Positions 38,462-49,845 of a DNA stretch of 64,000 bases are shown in pieces. The DNA is from Xestospongia bergquistia (Eukaryota > Porifera > Demospongiae > Haplosclerida > Petrosiidae), in assembly GCA_963965975.1 (NCBI GenBank), contig OZ014423.1, positions 5,110,301-5,174,300 of the forward strand. Direction: 5' to 3'. The notes below the pieces were generated by a model, which did no database searches, was not told where the DNA came from, and saw only the letters and a list, made by a program, of their open reading frames with translations. The position numbers and the translations under genes were made by a program. How positions within the stretch are numbered: position 1 is the first letter of the stretch; each line of letters starts with the position of its first letter.

Positions 38462-39020
38462 ATGTCAACTAAACAAGATACTCTTTTCTGTACTACAGTT
38501 CTAATTGTATTTGTGATTCAGTGGACAATTACAGTTCCTCTTAAAATATCAGACCTGCTAGAAGATTACTTATGAAAATGACTTGTCTTCATAATAGTGT
38601 ATTAGTGATGCTAAAAAGAAAGACTGTGAGGCTTGTATATTCTACCCATTGCTGAATAATTACCATTCATTTATCTAGGCCTTAACATTCCTTTAGGTCT
38701 TAGTCATAGTGTAGCAGTGGAAGTACTTGTAAAGTGATTTCCAAATATAGTTGTTTCCGAATATATAGCCAATGTGGCTGAACATCATATACTTTTATTA
38801 TTTTCATTAGTTTTTCACATGTTTTACTGTTCAAAGATTCTCAAGGTAGATCATTGGCATTCCAACCTGTCCCAGACTATTAGATATTAAAGCGAAACTC
38901 TCAAATTGACAATCTACTTCAAACTTGGTTTGTCAACACTCACGGCATCTCTGTGGTTAAATCCCTACGATATGGTTGTAGTAATTATCTCAAAAGTGAA
39001 ATATGTATCTACAACATTAG
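38462..39020 (+). pseudogene. Array A copy A10: degenerate pseudogene
   Basis: Unit 2 counterpart of A7 with the same frameshifts and the same end at repeat R, so it was already dead before the duplication. It differs by a 3-bp deletion (CAAGGTAGATC) and a few substitutions. Confidence 0.88.
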
Positions 39021-39430
39021 AATCCATTGTTGAGGTGTAAGAGTTAAAAATTTCTATGCATAACAATAAAATGTAATAGAAAATAATTAATTAATTAATT
39101 AAACATAGTTATGTAGAAATAGTTATATAATAAATAGTTCATAATACCCTAAGTAATTTTATATACTCATGATGTACAGTTGTACACTATTACATATGTC
39201 TTTGTTTTAGAACAATTGTATCAACCACAGCTTGTTTCCTACTGTTAGTTCATTTCCTTTTTTTACATAGATATTTGTTCAGTTTTTGCTAATTCTTTTT
39301 GTTTAAAATATTTATTGTATTTAAAATATAATTATTAAGAATAATAATTATAATTTGTTATATGAGTTGATGAATACATATTTAATTATATAATAGATAT
39401 ATAATTAATTATGATTATACTGTAAAAAAA
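39021..39430. repeat. Repeat R, copy 3
   Basis: Same block as at 32821 but without the internal 53-bp duplication. Confidence 0.7.
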
Positions 39431-39643
39431 TTATAAAAAAATAAAATTAGAAAGTATTGTTCATTGTTTGACTGTAATGATTGCCAAAGTTTGCCATATC
39501 TATCATAATGTCTTGATTTCTGTGGAAATTAAAATAAGATAACAGATCTTCATCACTATATGGTAAATTTATAATCTGTTATAATACACGTTCGTATGTA
39601 AGCAATCATCATTAAGTTTGTATACACGAATACTGCTTACCTA

Positions 39644-40537
39644 TTAAAATCCATTACCAGATCCAGATCCATCATTGTCATCATCATTGTCATTATCTTT
39701 ATTTATAATAACTGGACATTCAAACTGCAACTTGAATCCAGCACCTTGGGTTGAGTCTCTTTCACTCAGAAATAACACTAAGAAGTCTGAAGTCTGAATT
39801 GGTATATTTTGTAGCAATGATTTGTCACTACCAGTAATTGATGGATAGACGTCATGTTTTTTATAGTCAATTATCACAACAGAATCATTTTCTGCTATAT
39901 CAATTTCAGAACCTTTCTCTGATATTTTAATGTAACTGTCATTGCATGGCATGCTAATGTTGTAGATACATATTTCACTCTTGAAATAGTTACTACAACC
40001 ATATCGTGGAGATTTGGCTACAATGATGCCTTGATTAAGAAAGCTTGTATGAAGAAGGTTTCCAATTTTGCATTCATCAGATTCTTTAACGTTGTCCAAT
40101 TTACACAGAGCTGGACAAGTAGAGATTTTAAGGCTCTCATCAGTGGCATATCTTCGAACAGCAAAGCATTTGAAAGAACTGTTGAAAGAAAGAATACATA
40201 AATATTAAAAGTAAAATTGAACATTAGATACAATGTAAATAAATGGTGATTATTTTGTAACTCACTTCACTGGTATCTCCATTGCTGGTAACATACTGAG
40301 ACTAAGAGATACTGGAATGTTGAGGCCTGGGTATAGGTAAGATGGTTGGTCAGCGTTAGCTCCTCTAACACAAGTCTTCCATTCTTTCTTTTTAGCATCA
40401 CTATTACGGAGGCAGGTTATTTTCTGTATTAAGCTTCTAGCAGGTCGAACATTTTTAAGAGGAGCTGCAGTTGTCCACTGAACCATGGATACAACTAGAA
40501 CTGCAATACAGCAAACAGTAGGTAATTTAATTGACAT
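39644..40537 (-). CDS. Array A copy A11 (subtype 2, duplicate of A8)
   Basis: Exon 1 40537-40266, exon 2 40178-39644; protein identical to A8. The absence of any amino-acid difference means that either the duplication is very young or the two genes are being homogenised. Confidence 0.86.
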
Positions 40538-40624
40538 CCTTTTATTTGATGTATTCTCAGGATTTGTCTTTCTTGTTATTAGAAGACTTAAATTATAGTT
40601 GATTTACCATACTTTCTCAACTCC

Positions 40625-40631
40625 TTTTATA
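40625..40631 (-). promoter_or_regulatory. A11 TATA box
   Basis: TATAAAA, same position as in A8. Confidence 0.55.
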
Positions 40632-41163
40632 CTGCCAAAGTTTACTACAGACGCCCACATTTATTTCCACCTTGAAAGTCTGAAATCCCCCACATGTATA
40701 GTGAAGATGATAATGAACATATCATGTTTCCTATTTTCTTGGTGATATAACAAGAGGATAGAGGGGGAGTAAATATTGCATATTCATTTTCCCCTGTATA
40801 CGATACTATTATAGTGAGATCAGCATTTCCTTAGTTTTTTATCTCATGTACATATATGGCTTGGCTCGGTTGATAATGCCATGTCACAGTTATTTGTTGT
40901 TTTGATAGTAGCATTCTGTTTTTATATATTAGTGGCAATAGATATCACTGTTAGTAATTGTGGAAACATAAATGATGCCCCTAGGTAATTTGACTGTTTT
41001 AAGGCCATGATGTCATTATGACATACACTTCTATATAAGATTGTTAATAGTATGTGTACATCATATTTTTTATATGAGAATATAGGTAAAGTTAATAGGA
41101 ATAGCAAGTTTAAATTAGAGAATACACTTAAAGACTCAGTTCATGTAAATCATATGCTGTCTT
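40632..41163. other. A11 upstream flank
   Basis: Duplicate of 34480-35011; no gene. Confidence 0.45.
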
Positions 41164-41700
41164 CAAGCCCGTAGCCAGGGGGGAGGGCATTTGGGGCTTG
41201 AGCCCCCCCTTTGGCCAAAATACACCCACACTTAATTACATTGATCAATGGGTGGAGCTGATGCACTGTTAGGCTTCTTAGCTACGCTACATGCACAAAC
41301 CACAAACATAACTCACCATTAGCACCTACAAACCACTGAATAAGACTCAATGGATCAGCTTGTTCCTATGATGCAATACTTTTTTCTTATTTTGTAACTA
41401 TATATTATAATAGAATTTTAATTTAGCAGCTGTCCACTCAGCTATCCAGCAGCATAGAAACTAAGTACAGGTGTAACAGTATACTATGTTTGCTAGGAGG
41501 CATCCACGTCGCTTGCAACTTGAGAAAATTATTAACAATTAGTATTATACATGTTTTAACTCTACATGGTATGAATCTCTTTCTTTAATATGACAAAGTA
41601 AAGTCATGGGTGTGGATATGGATAGTCACTGATTAAGGGTGTGGTTTATTTTTTTTACAAACAAGCCCCCCCCTTTAAGAAAATCCTGGCTACGGGCCTG
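41164..41700. mobile_element. Non-autonomous DNA transposon (MITE-like), duplicated copy, 537 bp
   Basis: Same ends and GTCTT flanks (41159-41163, 41701-41705) as the copy at 35012. It differs mainly in C-run length and by one CTTT repeat. It was carried here by the segmental duplication and is not an independent insertion. Confidence 0.88.
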
Positions 41701-41836
41701 GTCTTGATATAATGAAAATAGAGAAGATTTATCTATATCTTAAACTTGTATTTGATTAAATGTTGCTATCATATGGGTAAGCCTTAGGTTTATAATTAAC
41801 AGAGTGCTGGCAATATGCATATTCAATATTTAAGTT

Positions 41837-42211
41837 ATGTTGAGGTGCAAGAGTTAAGAATTTCTATGCATAACAATAAAATGTAATAGAAAATAATTAA
41901 TTAATTAAACATAGTTATGTAGAAAAAGTTATATAATAAATAGTTCATAATATCCTAAGTGATTTTATATACTCATGATGTACAGTTGTAGACTATTACA
42001 TGTCTTTGTTTTAAAACAATTGTATCAACCACAGCTTGTTTCCTACTGTTAGTTCATTTTCCCTTTTTAATTTGCATAGACTTTTTACAATTTTTGTTAA
42101 TTTTTTCTTTAAAAAATTTAAATAAGATAACAATTATAATCTATTATATAAGTTGCATTGATCAAGTACATATTTCATAATATAATAGATATAAATGACA
42201 CTGTAAAATAT
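41837..42211. repeat. Repeat R, copy 4
   Basis: Ends unit 2; homology with unit 1 stops at CTGTAAAATA. Confidence 0.7.
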
Positions 42212-42424
42212 AATTATAATTGTTATAAAGTATTGTTCATTGTTTGACTGTAATGATTGCCAAAGTTTGCCATATAGCTATTATAATGTATCTGTGGAGA
42301 TGAAAATAAGATAACAGATCTTTATAACTATATGGGAAAATTATCATTTGTTATAGTACAAATCACACTTGTTCTTATGTAACCAATCATTGTTAAGTTT
42401 GTATACATGATTACTGCTTACCTA

Positions 42425-43318
42425 TTAAAATCCAGTACCAGATCCAGATCCATCATTGTCATCATCATTGTCATTGTCTTTATTTATAATAACTGGACAT
42501 TCAAACTGCAACTTGAATCCAGCACCTTGAGTTGCATCTCTTTCACTCAGAAATAACACTAAGAAGTCTGAAGTATGAATTGGTATATTTTGTAGCAATG
42601 ATTTGTCACTACCAGTAATTGACTCATAGACTTTGTGCTTTTCATAGTCTATTATCACAACAGAATCATTTTCTGCTATATCAATTTCAGAACCTTTCTC
42701 TGATATTTTAATGTAACTGTCATTGCATGGCATGCTAATATTGTAGATACATATTTCACTCTTGAAATAGTTACTACAACCATATCGTGGAGATTTGGCT
42801 ACAATGATGCCTTGATTAAGAAAGCTTGTATGAAGAAGGTTTCCAATTTTGCATTCATCAGATTCTTTAACGGTGTCCAATTTACACAAAGCTGGACAAG
42901 TAGAGATTAGAAGGCTCTTTTCAGTGGCATATCTTCGAACCGCAAAGCATTTGAAATCACTGTTGAAAGAAAGAATACATAAATATTAAAAGTAAAATTG
43001 AACATTAGATACAATGTAAATAAATGGTGATTATTTTGTAACTCACTTCACTGGTATCTCCATTGCTGGTAATATACTGAGACTAAGAGATGCTGGAATG
43101 TTGAGGCCTGGGTATAGGTAAGATGGTTGATCAGCATTAGTTCCTCTAACACAAGTCTTCCATTCTTTCTTTTTAGCATCACTATTACGGAGGCAGGTCA
43201 TTTTCTGTAGTAAACTTCTAGCAGGTCGAACGTTTTCAATAGGAGCTGCAGTTGTCCACTGAACCATGGATACAACTAGAACTGCAATACAACAAACAGT
43301 AGGTAATTTAATTGACAT
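42425..43318 (-). CDS. Array A copy A12 (subtype 2)
   Basis: Exon 1 43318-43047, exon 2 42959-42425, about 268 aa. Close to A8/A11 but exon 2 starts DFKCFAV (the split codon is followed by GAT rather than TCT), and the middle of the CUB-like domain reads YEKHKVYESITG, as in A2. Its upstream flank lacks the transposon. RPAR and the acidic SGSG tail (NDGSGSGTGF) are present. Confidence 0.86.
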
Positions 43319-43403
43319 CCTTTTATTTGATGTATTCTCAGAATTTGTCTTTCTTGTTATTAGATTTTAAATTTTAGTTGATTTACCTTACTTTCTCAAC
43401 TCA

Positions 43404-43410
43404 TTTTATA
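43404..43410 (-). promoter_or_regulatory. A12 TATA box
   Basis: TATAAAA on the minus strand, 92 bp before the ATG. Confidence 0.55.
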
Positions 43411-44591
43411 CTGTCAAAGTTCTACTACAAACGCCCACATTCATTTCCATCTTGAAAGTCTGAAAACCCTACACATGTAAGTGAAGATGATAATGTACAT
43501 ATCATGTTTCCTATTTTCTTGGCAATATAACAAGAGGATAGAGGGGGAGTAAATATTGCATATTCATTTTCCCCTGTATACGATATTATGATAGTGAGAT
43601 CAGCATTTCCTTAGTTTTTTATCTTATGTACATATATGGCTTGGCTCAGTTGATAGTGCCATGTCACGGTTATTTGTTGTTTTGATAGTAGCATTCTGTT
43701 TTTATATATTAGTGGCAATAGATATCACTGTTAGTAATTGTGGAACCATAAATGATGCCCCTAGGTAATTTGACTGTTTTAAGGCCATGATGTCATTATG
43801 ACATACACTTCTATATAAGATCGTTAATAATATGTGTACATCATATTTATTATATGAGAATATAGGTAAAGTTAATAGGAATAGCAAGTTTAAGTTAGAG
43901 AATACACTTAAAGACTCAGTTCATGTAAATCATATGTTGTCTTGATATAATGAAAATAGAGAAGATTTATCTATATCTTAAACTTGTATTGGATGAAATG
44001 TGGCTATCATATGGGTAAGCCTTAGGTTTATAATTAACAGAGTGCTGGCAATATGCATATTCAATATTTAAGTTTTGTTGAGGTACAAGAGTTAAGAATT
44101 TCTATGCATAACAATAAAATGTAATATAAAATAATTAATTAATTAAACATAGTTATGTAGAAATAGTTATATAATAAATAGTTCATAATACCCTAAGTGA
44201 TTTTATATACTCATGATGTACAGTTGTACACTATTTCTTTAAAAAATTTAAATAAGATAAAAAATCTATTATATAAGTAAGTTATTATATATATTAAATA
44301 ATCTATTATATAAGTTGATCAAGTACATATTTCATAATATAATAGATATAAATGAAACTGTAAAACATAATTATAATTGAATAAAATTATAAAGTATTGT
44401 TCATTGTTTGACTGTAATGACTGCCAAAGTTTGCCATATAGCTATTATAATGTATTGATTCCTGTGGAGATGAAAATAAGATAACAGATCTTTATCAATA
44501 TATGGGAAAATTATCATTTGTTATAGTACAAATCACACTTGTTCTTATGTAAGCAATCATCATTAAATTTGTATACATGCATATTGCTTAC
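43411..44591. other. A12-A13 spacer with transposon empty site and repeat R copy 5
   Basis: Homologous to the flanks of A8 and A11. A single GTCTT at about 43938-43943 marks the uninserted transposon site. Repeat R begins near 44074 and is internally shortened (about 44230). The A13 3' flank follows. Confidence 0.7.
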
Positions 44592-45476
44592 CTATTCAAG
44601 CACAGTACCAGATCCAGAGCCATCATCATTGTCATCATTATTGTCATTGTCTTTATTTATAATAACTGGACATTCAAACTGCAACTTGAATCCAGCACCT
44701 TGAGTTGCATCTCTTTCACTCAGAAATAACACTAAGAAGTCTGAAGTGTGAATTGGTATATTTTGTAGCAATGATTTGTCACTACCAGTAATTGACTGAT
44801 AGACATTGTGCTTTTTATAGTCTATTATCTCAACTGAATCACCTTCTGCTATATCAATCTCAGATCCCTTCTCTGATATTTTAATATAACTGTCTTTGCA
44901 TGGCATGCTAATGTTGTAGATACATATTTCGCTCCTGAAATAGTTACCACTACCATATCGTGGGGATTTGGCTACAGAGATGCCATGACTGTCAAGAAAG
45001 GTTGTATAAAGAAGACCTTCATAGAATTCATTAAGTTTATAATTAGTATCTCTCAGTTTACACAAAGCTGGACAGGTATGAACTTTAAGACTCTCGTCTT
45101 CGGCATATCTCTGAACTGTGAAACATCTGAAAGAACTGTTGCAATTGAAAGAAAGAAAAATGCATTTATAATTATTTACTTGAAAAAGTGGACTATTATA
45201 CTGAAAATCAATGGTGATATATTAAACTCACTTCACAGGTATTTTCATTGCTGGCAATGCACTGTTACTAAGAGATCTTGGAATGTCAAGGCCTGGGTAT
45301 AGGTAAGATGGGTGCTCAGCATTAGTTCCTCTAACACAAGTTTTCCAGTCTTTCTTATTTGCATCACCATTATTGAGACAGGTCATCTTTTTGCTAACAT
45401 CTATTGCAGTCGTCCACTGTACCATGGATACAATTAGAACTGCAGCACAGCAAAGATTAGGTAATTTGGTTGACAT
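44592..45476 (-). CDS. Array A copy A13 (divergent)
   Basis: Exon 1 45476-45232, exon 2 45135-44592, about 262 aa. Exon 1 is shorter: the propeptide with the RxxR motif is deleted (TTAIDVSKKMTC), so this copy would not be processed by furin at that site. The start of exon 2 also diverges (YKLNEFYEGLLYTTFLD), whereas the second half matches A1/A4 (NVYQSITG). The tail ends DDGSGSGTVLE. It is the outermost copy, next to TOLLIP. Confidence 0.84.
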
Positions 45477-45552
45477 TGTCTTGTTTAATTGGTTAGTAGC
45501 CTCTTCTGTTCTTAGTAGGTAGTTGGTTGATTTTTACTGCAGCTTCAGTTCC

Positions 45553-45559
45553 TTTTATA
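45553..45559 (-). promoter_or_regulatory. A13 TATA box
   Basis: TATAAAA on the minus strand, 83 bp before the ATG. Confidence 0.5.
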
Positions 45560-46035
45560 CTGTACAACCCACACTTATTTACACCTCAAGAAATTCCCCA
45601 AAGAATCCCCATTGATGTTGTAGTCATTGAGATGGTATGTATATGACAGTGAGTAATATTGATGTAGGAGAGGAAGTGAGCCATTAATTATTAGTATTGT
45701 AATCGTTAATTGTTTTTAAAGTCTACATTACGATGTGATTAGTAATTTCTCAGTTTTTGTAACTATTGTGCATATTAACATATTGTTACTTAGTAGATAA
45801 TTATTATACTAATAAGTGTTGGTTTGTTTATTTTATGCCGTCAGTTTCAGTCTGGCCAACAATCAGTGCCGGTTGATATTTCAGCAGTAGATATTGCTGC
45901 TAGTAATCAAGATGCATAAACTTGTCCCTTGATAGTTGACTGCAGTAAGGCCATGATGTCATTATGATCACTTAGAAACTACCAACTCATCATCATGTGA
46001 AAGGGCGTGTCACAATTAATTGCTGGTGCAACAAA
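45560..46035. other. Divergent spacer between A13 and TOLLIP
   Basis: About 476 bp between two divergently transcribed genes. It holds both promoters; less repetitive than the array. No gene seen. Confidence 0.45.
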
Positions 46036-49000
46036 ATGGCGACTGTCGACGAAGGTCAGAAAGAACAAACCAAACGAGATCGAGCTTTCTTAGGTCAACT
46101 CCCAAGTGATTTCTTACGTGTGGAGGAGTCACCTCGGAGTGAGCAACGTACCAATAATGGACAGAGGTACGCGAGCGCTCTGATATATTAATTACCCATG
46201 AAAACAGAGATAGCATATTGAACTGTCATCTACATATCAGAATGTCAGAATAGGCTGTGCTTGTGTTATTACAATCAATGTTTCAAGGCTTACTTGAATT
46301 TGTATATTATTAATGCATTTATACAATGCATTATTCATACAGGTTGTTATCAACAATACATTAAATAAAGGCCTGTCTTCACTGTATTTTTTATGCGCAT
46401 TCGATCCGGATTAATGTGCATTCCTTGCGTCCACATTCAATGCGCATTAGACAAAACTGTTTTCAAACCAGTTCAAAGTCAATCCACTTCCGAAGGTGGT
46501 TTGAATCCAGTTCAAAGTGGTTTTGTTGATCTGTTACATCACTCACGTGACCATTACAAGTGTCAAAATGGCTACTGGCCTTATTAGTCTCTTTTGATAG
46601 TATTTTTTTTCTCTAGCCTCTCTCTCCATTATATTTATCCTACATAGCATCACAAACGCCCAGAAAAGCATCAGCAAAACAACTTGATATGAATTGGCCA
46701 TCTTTATTTCACAAGTTATCCATGTGATGTTTATAGGCGGAGTTATGACAAGTGTGGATGTGATTGATTCTGATCAATGCGCATTCATTGCGGGCTTTGC
46801 GGATTCATTTTGAATCCAGCTTGTTTTTTGATATGGTATAGACAGGCCTTTAGATAGGACTAAATCTAAAACTTAACCTATTAACATATAATAAACCTGA
46901 TTTCTAGAACTTAAATCTATTTATTTCATATTAAAATGTATATTTTATTCAGCATTTAATATCTTTTATTTATCTAGGGATCATCCTCATCTAGTACCCA
47001 TGACATATACTCCACTTCCAACTCAGTTTGGACATGGTGATGGTTACGTTGGCAGACTTAAAGTAACAATAGCACAAGTCAGTAATCAACTATGACTTTG
47101 ACCTTTGTATGTTTGTGTTTATAATATTATTGCTTAGCTCTGATGTCTCAGCTTGAGGTTTCTTGTCATATCATCACTTTTACTAATCTTTAATTATTAC
47201 CATATGTGGTATATAATTAGTATGTTTATTGTTTGGATATGTAATGTGTTGGGATTTTCCCTCCTACTTTTTTTGATGATTGGGATTGTCCCATGGATAT
47301 TCCTACTTTTCTTGATGACATCATTTTAGGGTACGTGATTCCAGTTATCACTGTAACAGGATCTTTAGTAAATAGTAGTAATGTTTGAACTTTGTAGTGT
47401 TACTTAGGGTATTTAGGACAGATTACACATTATGTCATCACTACTATGAACTTCAGATCAGTACTGACACATTGATCTGGGATAGCTATCATTAGTAAGC
47501 TCTATACTAGTGAACATTAGTACTTATCATAGTAATCTAGGATAGCTACCATTAATATTTTTTAGACTAGTGAACATCAGTGCTTATCATAGTAGGCTAG
47601 GATAGCTACCATTAGTAAGTTCTAGACTAGTAAACATCAATACTTACTACAGTAACCTAGGATAGCTACTATTAGTAAGATCTATACTAGTAAACATCAA
47701 TACTTACTACAGTAACCTAGGATAGCTACTATTAGTAAGATCTATACTAGTAAACATCAATACTTACTACAGTAACCTAGGATAGCTACCATTAGTAAGA
47801 TCTATACTAGTAAACATCAATACTTACTACAGTAACCTAGGATAGCTACTATTAGTAAGATCTATACTAGTAAACATCAATACTTACTACAGTAACCTAG
47901 GATAGCTACTATTAGTAAGATCTATACTAGTAAACATCAATACTTACTACAGTAACCTAGGATAGCTACCATTAGTAAGATCTATACTAGTAAACATCAA
48001 TACTTACTACAGTAACCTAGGATAGCTACTATTAGTAAGATCTATACTAGTGAAGTGACATGTTCACAATGATTAGATCTAGTAATTCGTGTAGTTGACA
48101 GATATGTCTAACACAGACTTGCAATGTCGCTTATGAATAAGTCTGATCATACAATATTCAGATGTACCTATTAGGTATTGAATCAATGGATTACTCTTGT
48201 AGGTAATACAGACTGACTACATCTTACTGCTAGTTTTATTTTTAGTCGTATTGGTTTCATTATTGTAGGCGAAATTAGTCAAGAATTACGGCTTGACTCG
48301 CATGGATCCATATTGTAGAGTGAGAATTGGACACTCTGTCTATGAGACTCCCACTGATGTAAATGGGTCAAAAAACCCTCGTTGGAATAAGGCTTTCTCA
48401 ATGTGAGTACCATGTACCCACACACAACACACACACACACATACACTCTTTTGTGACATGTAGACTCACAATCATTTTCTTTTATCTCTTAGCAATTTAG
48501 CACGAGGTGTTACCAGTATGTACATTGAGGTCTTCAATGAGGTAAATTTATTATTGTAGTCTATTGCTATTAAAATACTATTGGACAATGCTGGTATTAA
48601 GTATACTATATTATAATAGCTTAGTTGTGTATGTTTTCTAAATATTTCCAAGCTATATCAAAATTGAATGCACATTTATAGTTTCTATCTTGTTCATGAT
48701 TATATCACTACATTTAACTAATAGCATTATCTAAATGCTTCCTACTTGTTATGTTCCTCTTTCAATTTCTCTTGTTACCACAACTTCTCTTCCTCTATAT
48801 AGCGTTACTTATCTCTTGACGATCGTATTGCTTGGGGTTATTATGAATTTCCTGAAGATATGTATAAAGGAGAGACTATAGAGGAATGGGTACCTTTAAC
48901 AGGAAAACAGGGAGATGAAAAAGAAGGCAATGTTAATATGATCATGTCTTTGACGGTCAGTAACATTAACAATTGTGTCATGATTAGTTACTTTGTTCAT

Positions 49001-49405
49001 AGCCTTTGCAGCAAACATATCATCATCAACTCAGTGCTTATGGTGGCCATCCTGTAGTTCTAGGTGGCCAACCATCCTTTAATCCTGGCTACCAATATCC
49101 TCCAGGATTTGTACCCCAACAACCTGTTCTGTATCCTCAATATCCTGCCCCAGTTGCTGTTCCTCAACAAGGACCACCACATCCCACAGGTGGACCAGGT
49201 AACCCTTATGTCCATACATCTATCCATTTAATTACTAATCTTTTTCCTATCAGTACCTCGACGTCCCATCACAGATGAGGATGTGAAATCGATACAGGAG
49301 ATGTTTCCTACAGTTGAGGAAGGTGTCATACGCTCAGTATTAGAGGCTGCAGGAGGTAACACTGACCAGGCTGTCACAAATCTCCTCACAATGACTACAG
49401 ATTAG
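46036..49405 (+). CDS. TOLLIP: Toll-interacting protein
   Basis: Seven exons (46036-46166, 46978-47077, 48269-48402, 48493-48541, 48803-48955, 49012-49198, 49254-49405) join to 301 aa (human 274). TOLLIP is an endosomal adaptor that binds phosphoinositides and ubiquitin and dampens Toll/IL-1 receptor signalling. The N-terminal [12 protein letters not shown] matches the TOLLIP start. A C2 domain follows ([48 protein letters not shown]), then [13 protein letters not shown] Pro/Gln/Tyr-rich linker (exon 6) leads to a C-terminal CUE domain with the ubiquitin-binding MFP and LL motifs ([19 protein letters not shown]...NLL). The ATG sits in AAAATGG. The Tom1-binding region is short. Introns 1 and 2 are unusually long for this window and hold a transposon and a minisatellite. 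Confidence 0.95.
46367..46852. mobile_element. MITE-like element in TOLLIP intron 1
   Basis: Begins AAAGGCCTGTCT and ends AGACAGGCCTTT, an inverted pair about 485 bp apart. The interior is less AT-rich than the surroundings and repeats TGCGCATT and CCAGTTCAAAGT motifs. No coding capacity. The target duplication is unclear (TAA on the left, TTA on the right). Confidence 0.75.
47481..48053. repeat. 60-bp minisatellite in TOLLIP intron 2, about 9.5 copies
   Basis: Units begin GATAGCTAC at 47481, 47541, 47601 and so on to 48021. The first three are diverged, the later ones differ by a single C/T at the tenth base. That base runs T,T,C,T,T,C,T from 47661, so the array grew in 180-bp steps. Confidence 0.93.
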
Positions 49406-49839
49406 ACAGAACTTTGTTACAAACACTTGGTTATAATATTGATTGTATATTAATTGTATTTTGATTATAGACTTATTATAGTTTAATTAGTTGGATTCAG
49501 TTCCACTCTTTTTTTTGTAGATCTTGTTTATTAAGTTTGTAAGTGTCAATTAAAAAGTTAAAAAATCATTTTCTCTATAAATGAATGACAACCTTCAGTT
49601 AGGTAATTGGAAGCATGGCTTGCAAATTGTTAGACAATGACAACACATGCTGACCATAACTATTAGAGTTATGATAGTATTGAACTGTTGATGACACGTG
49701 CTGATATGTGCACTAAAAACTATGATCTAAGATTTAATTTATGATATCTTAACAGACTTTGTCATGTATCATAATAGATACATTTTAGCTATTGACTTCT
49801 CACATAGATACATAACATTGTTTCTGAACCTATGAGTTT

Positions 49840-49845
49840 AATAAA
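49840..49845 (+). terminator. Candidate TOLLIP polyadenylation signal
   Basis: AATAAA 435 bp after the TOLLIP stop. Confidence 0.4.

Larger units (their letters stand above)
36063..42211. repeat. Tandem segmental duplication, unit 2
   Basis: Direct repeat of 29857-36062. The right half (A11, transposon) is near-identical to unit 1. The left half around A9 is clearly more diverged, especially at 37000-37400. Confidence 0.92.

Noticed and set aside
33866-40233. 71-codon frames at 33866 and 40018 beginning in the A8/A11 introns
   Set aside because: They are intron plus exon 2 read in another frame; the spliced reading is clear.
34770-43887. 61-codon minus-strand frame repeated at 34770, 40922 and 43702
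   Set aside because: Its conservation is explained by duplication of the whole flank. It has no splice context or homologue I recognise, and the differences between copies include amino-acid changes. A small upstream gene cannot be fully excluded.
47481-48053. Regular 60-bp repeats resembling a CRISPR array
   Set aside because: Whole units are repeated with no unique spacers, and they lie in an intron of an animal gene.
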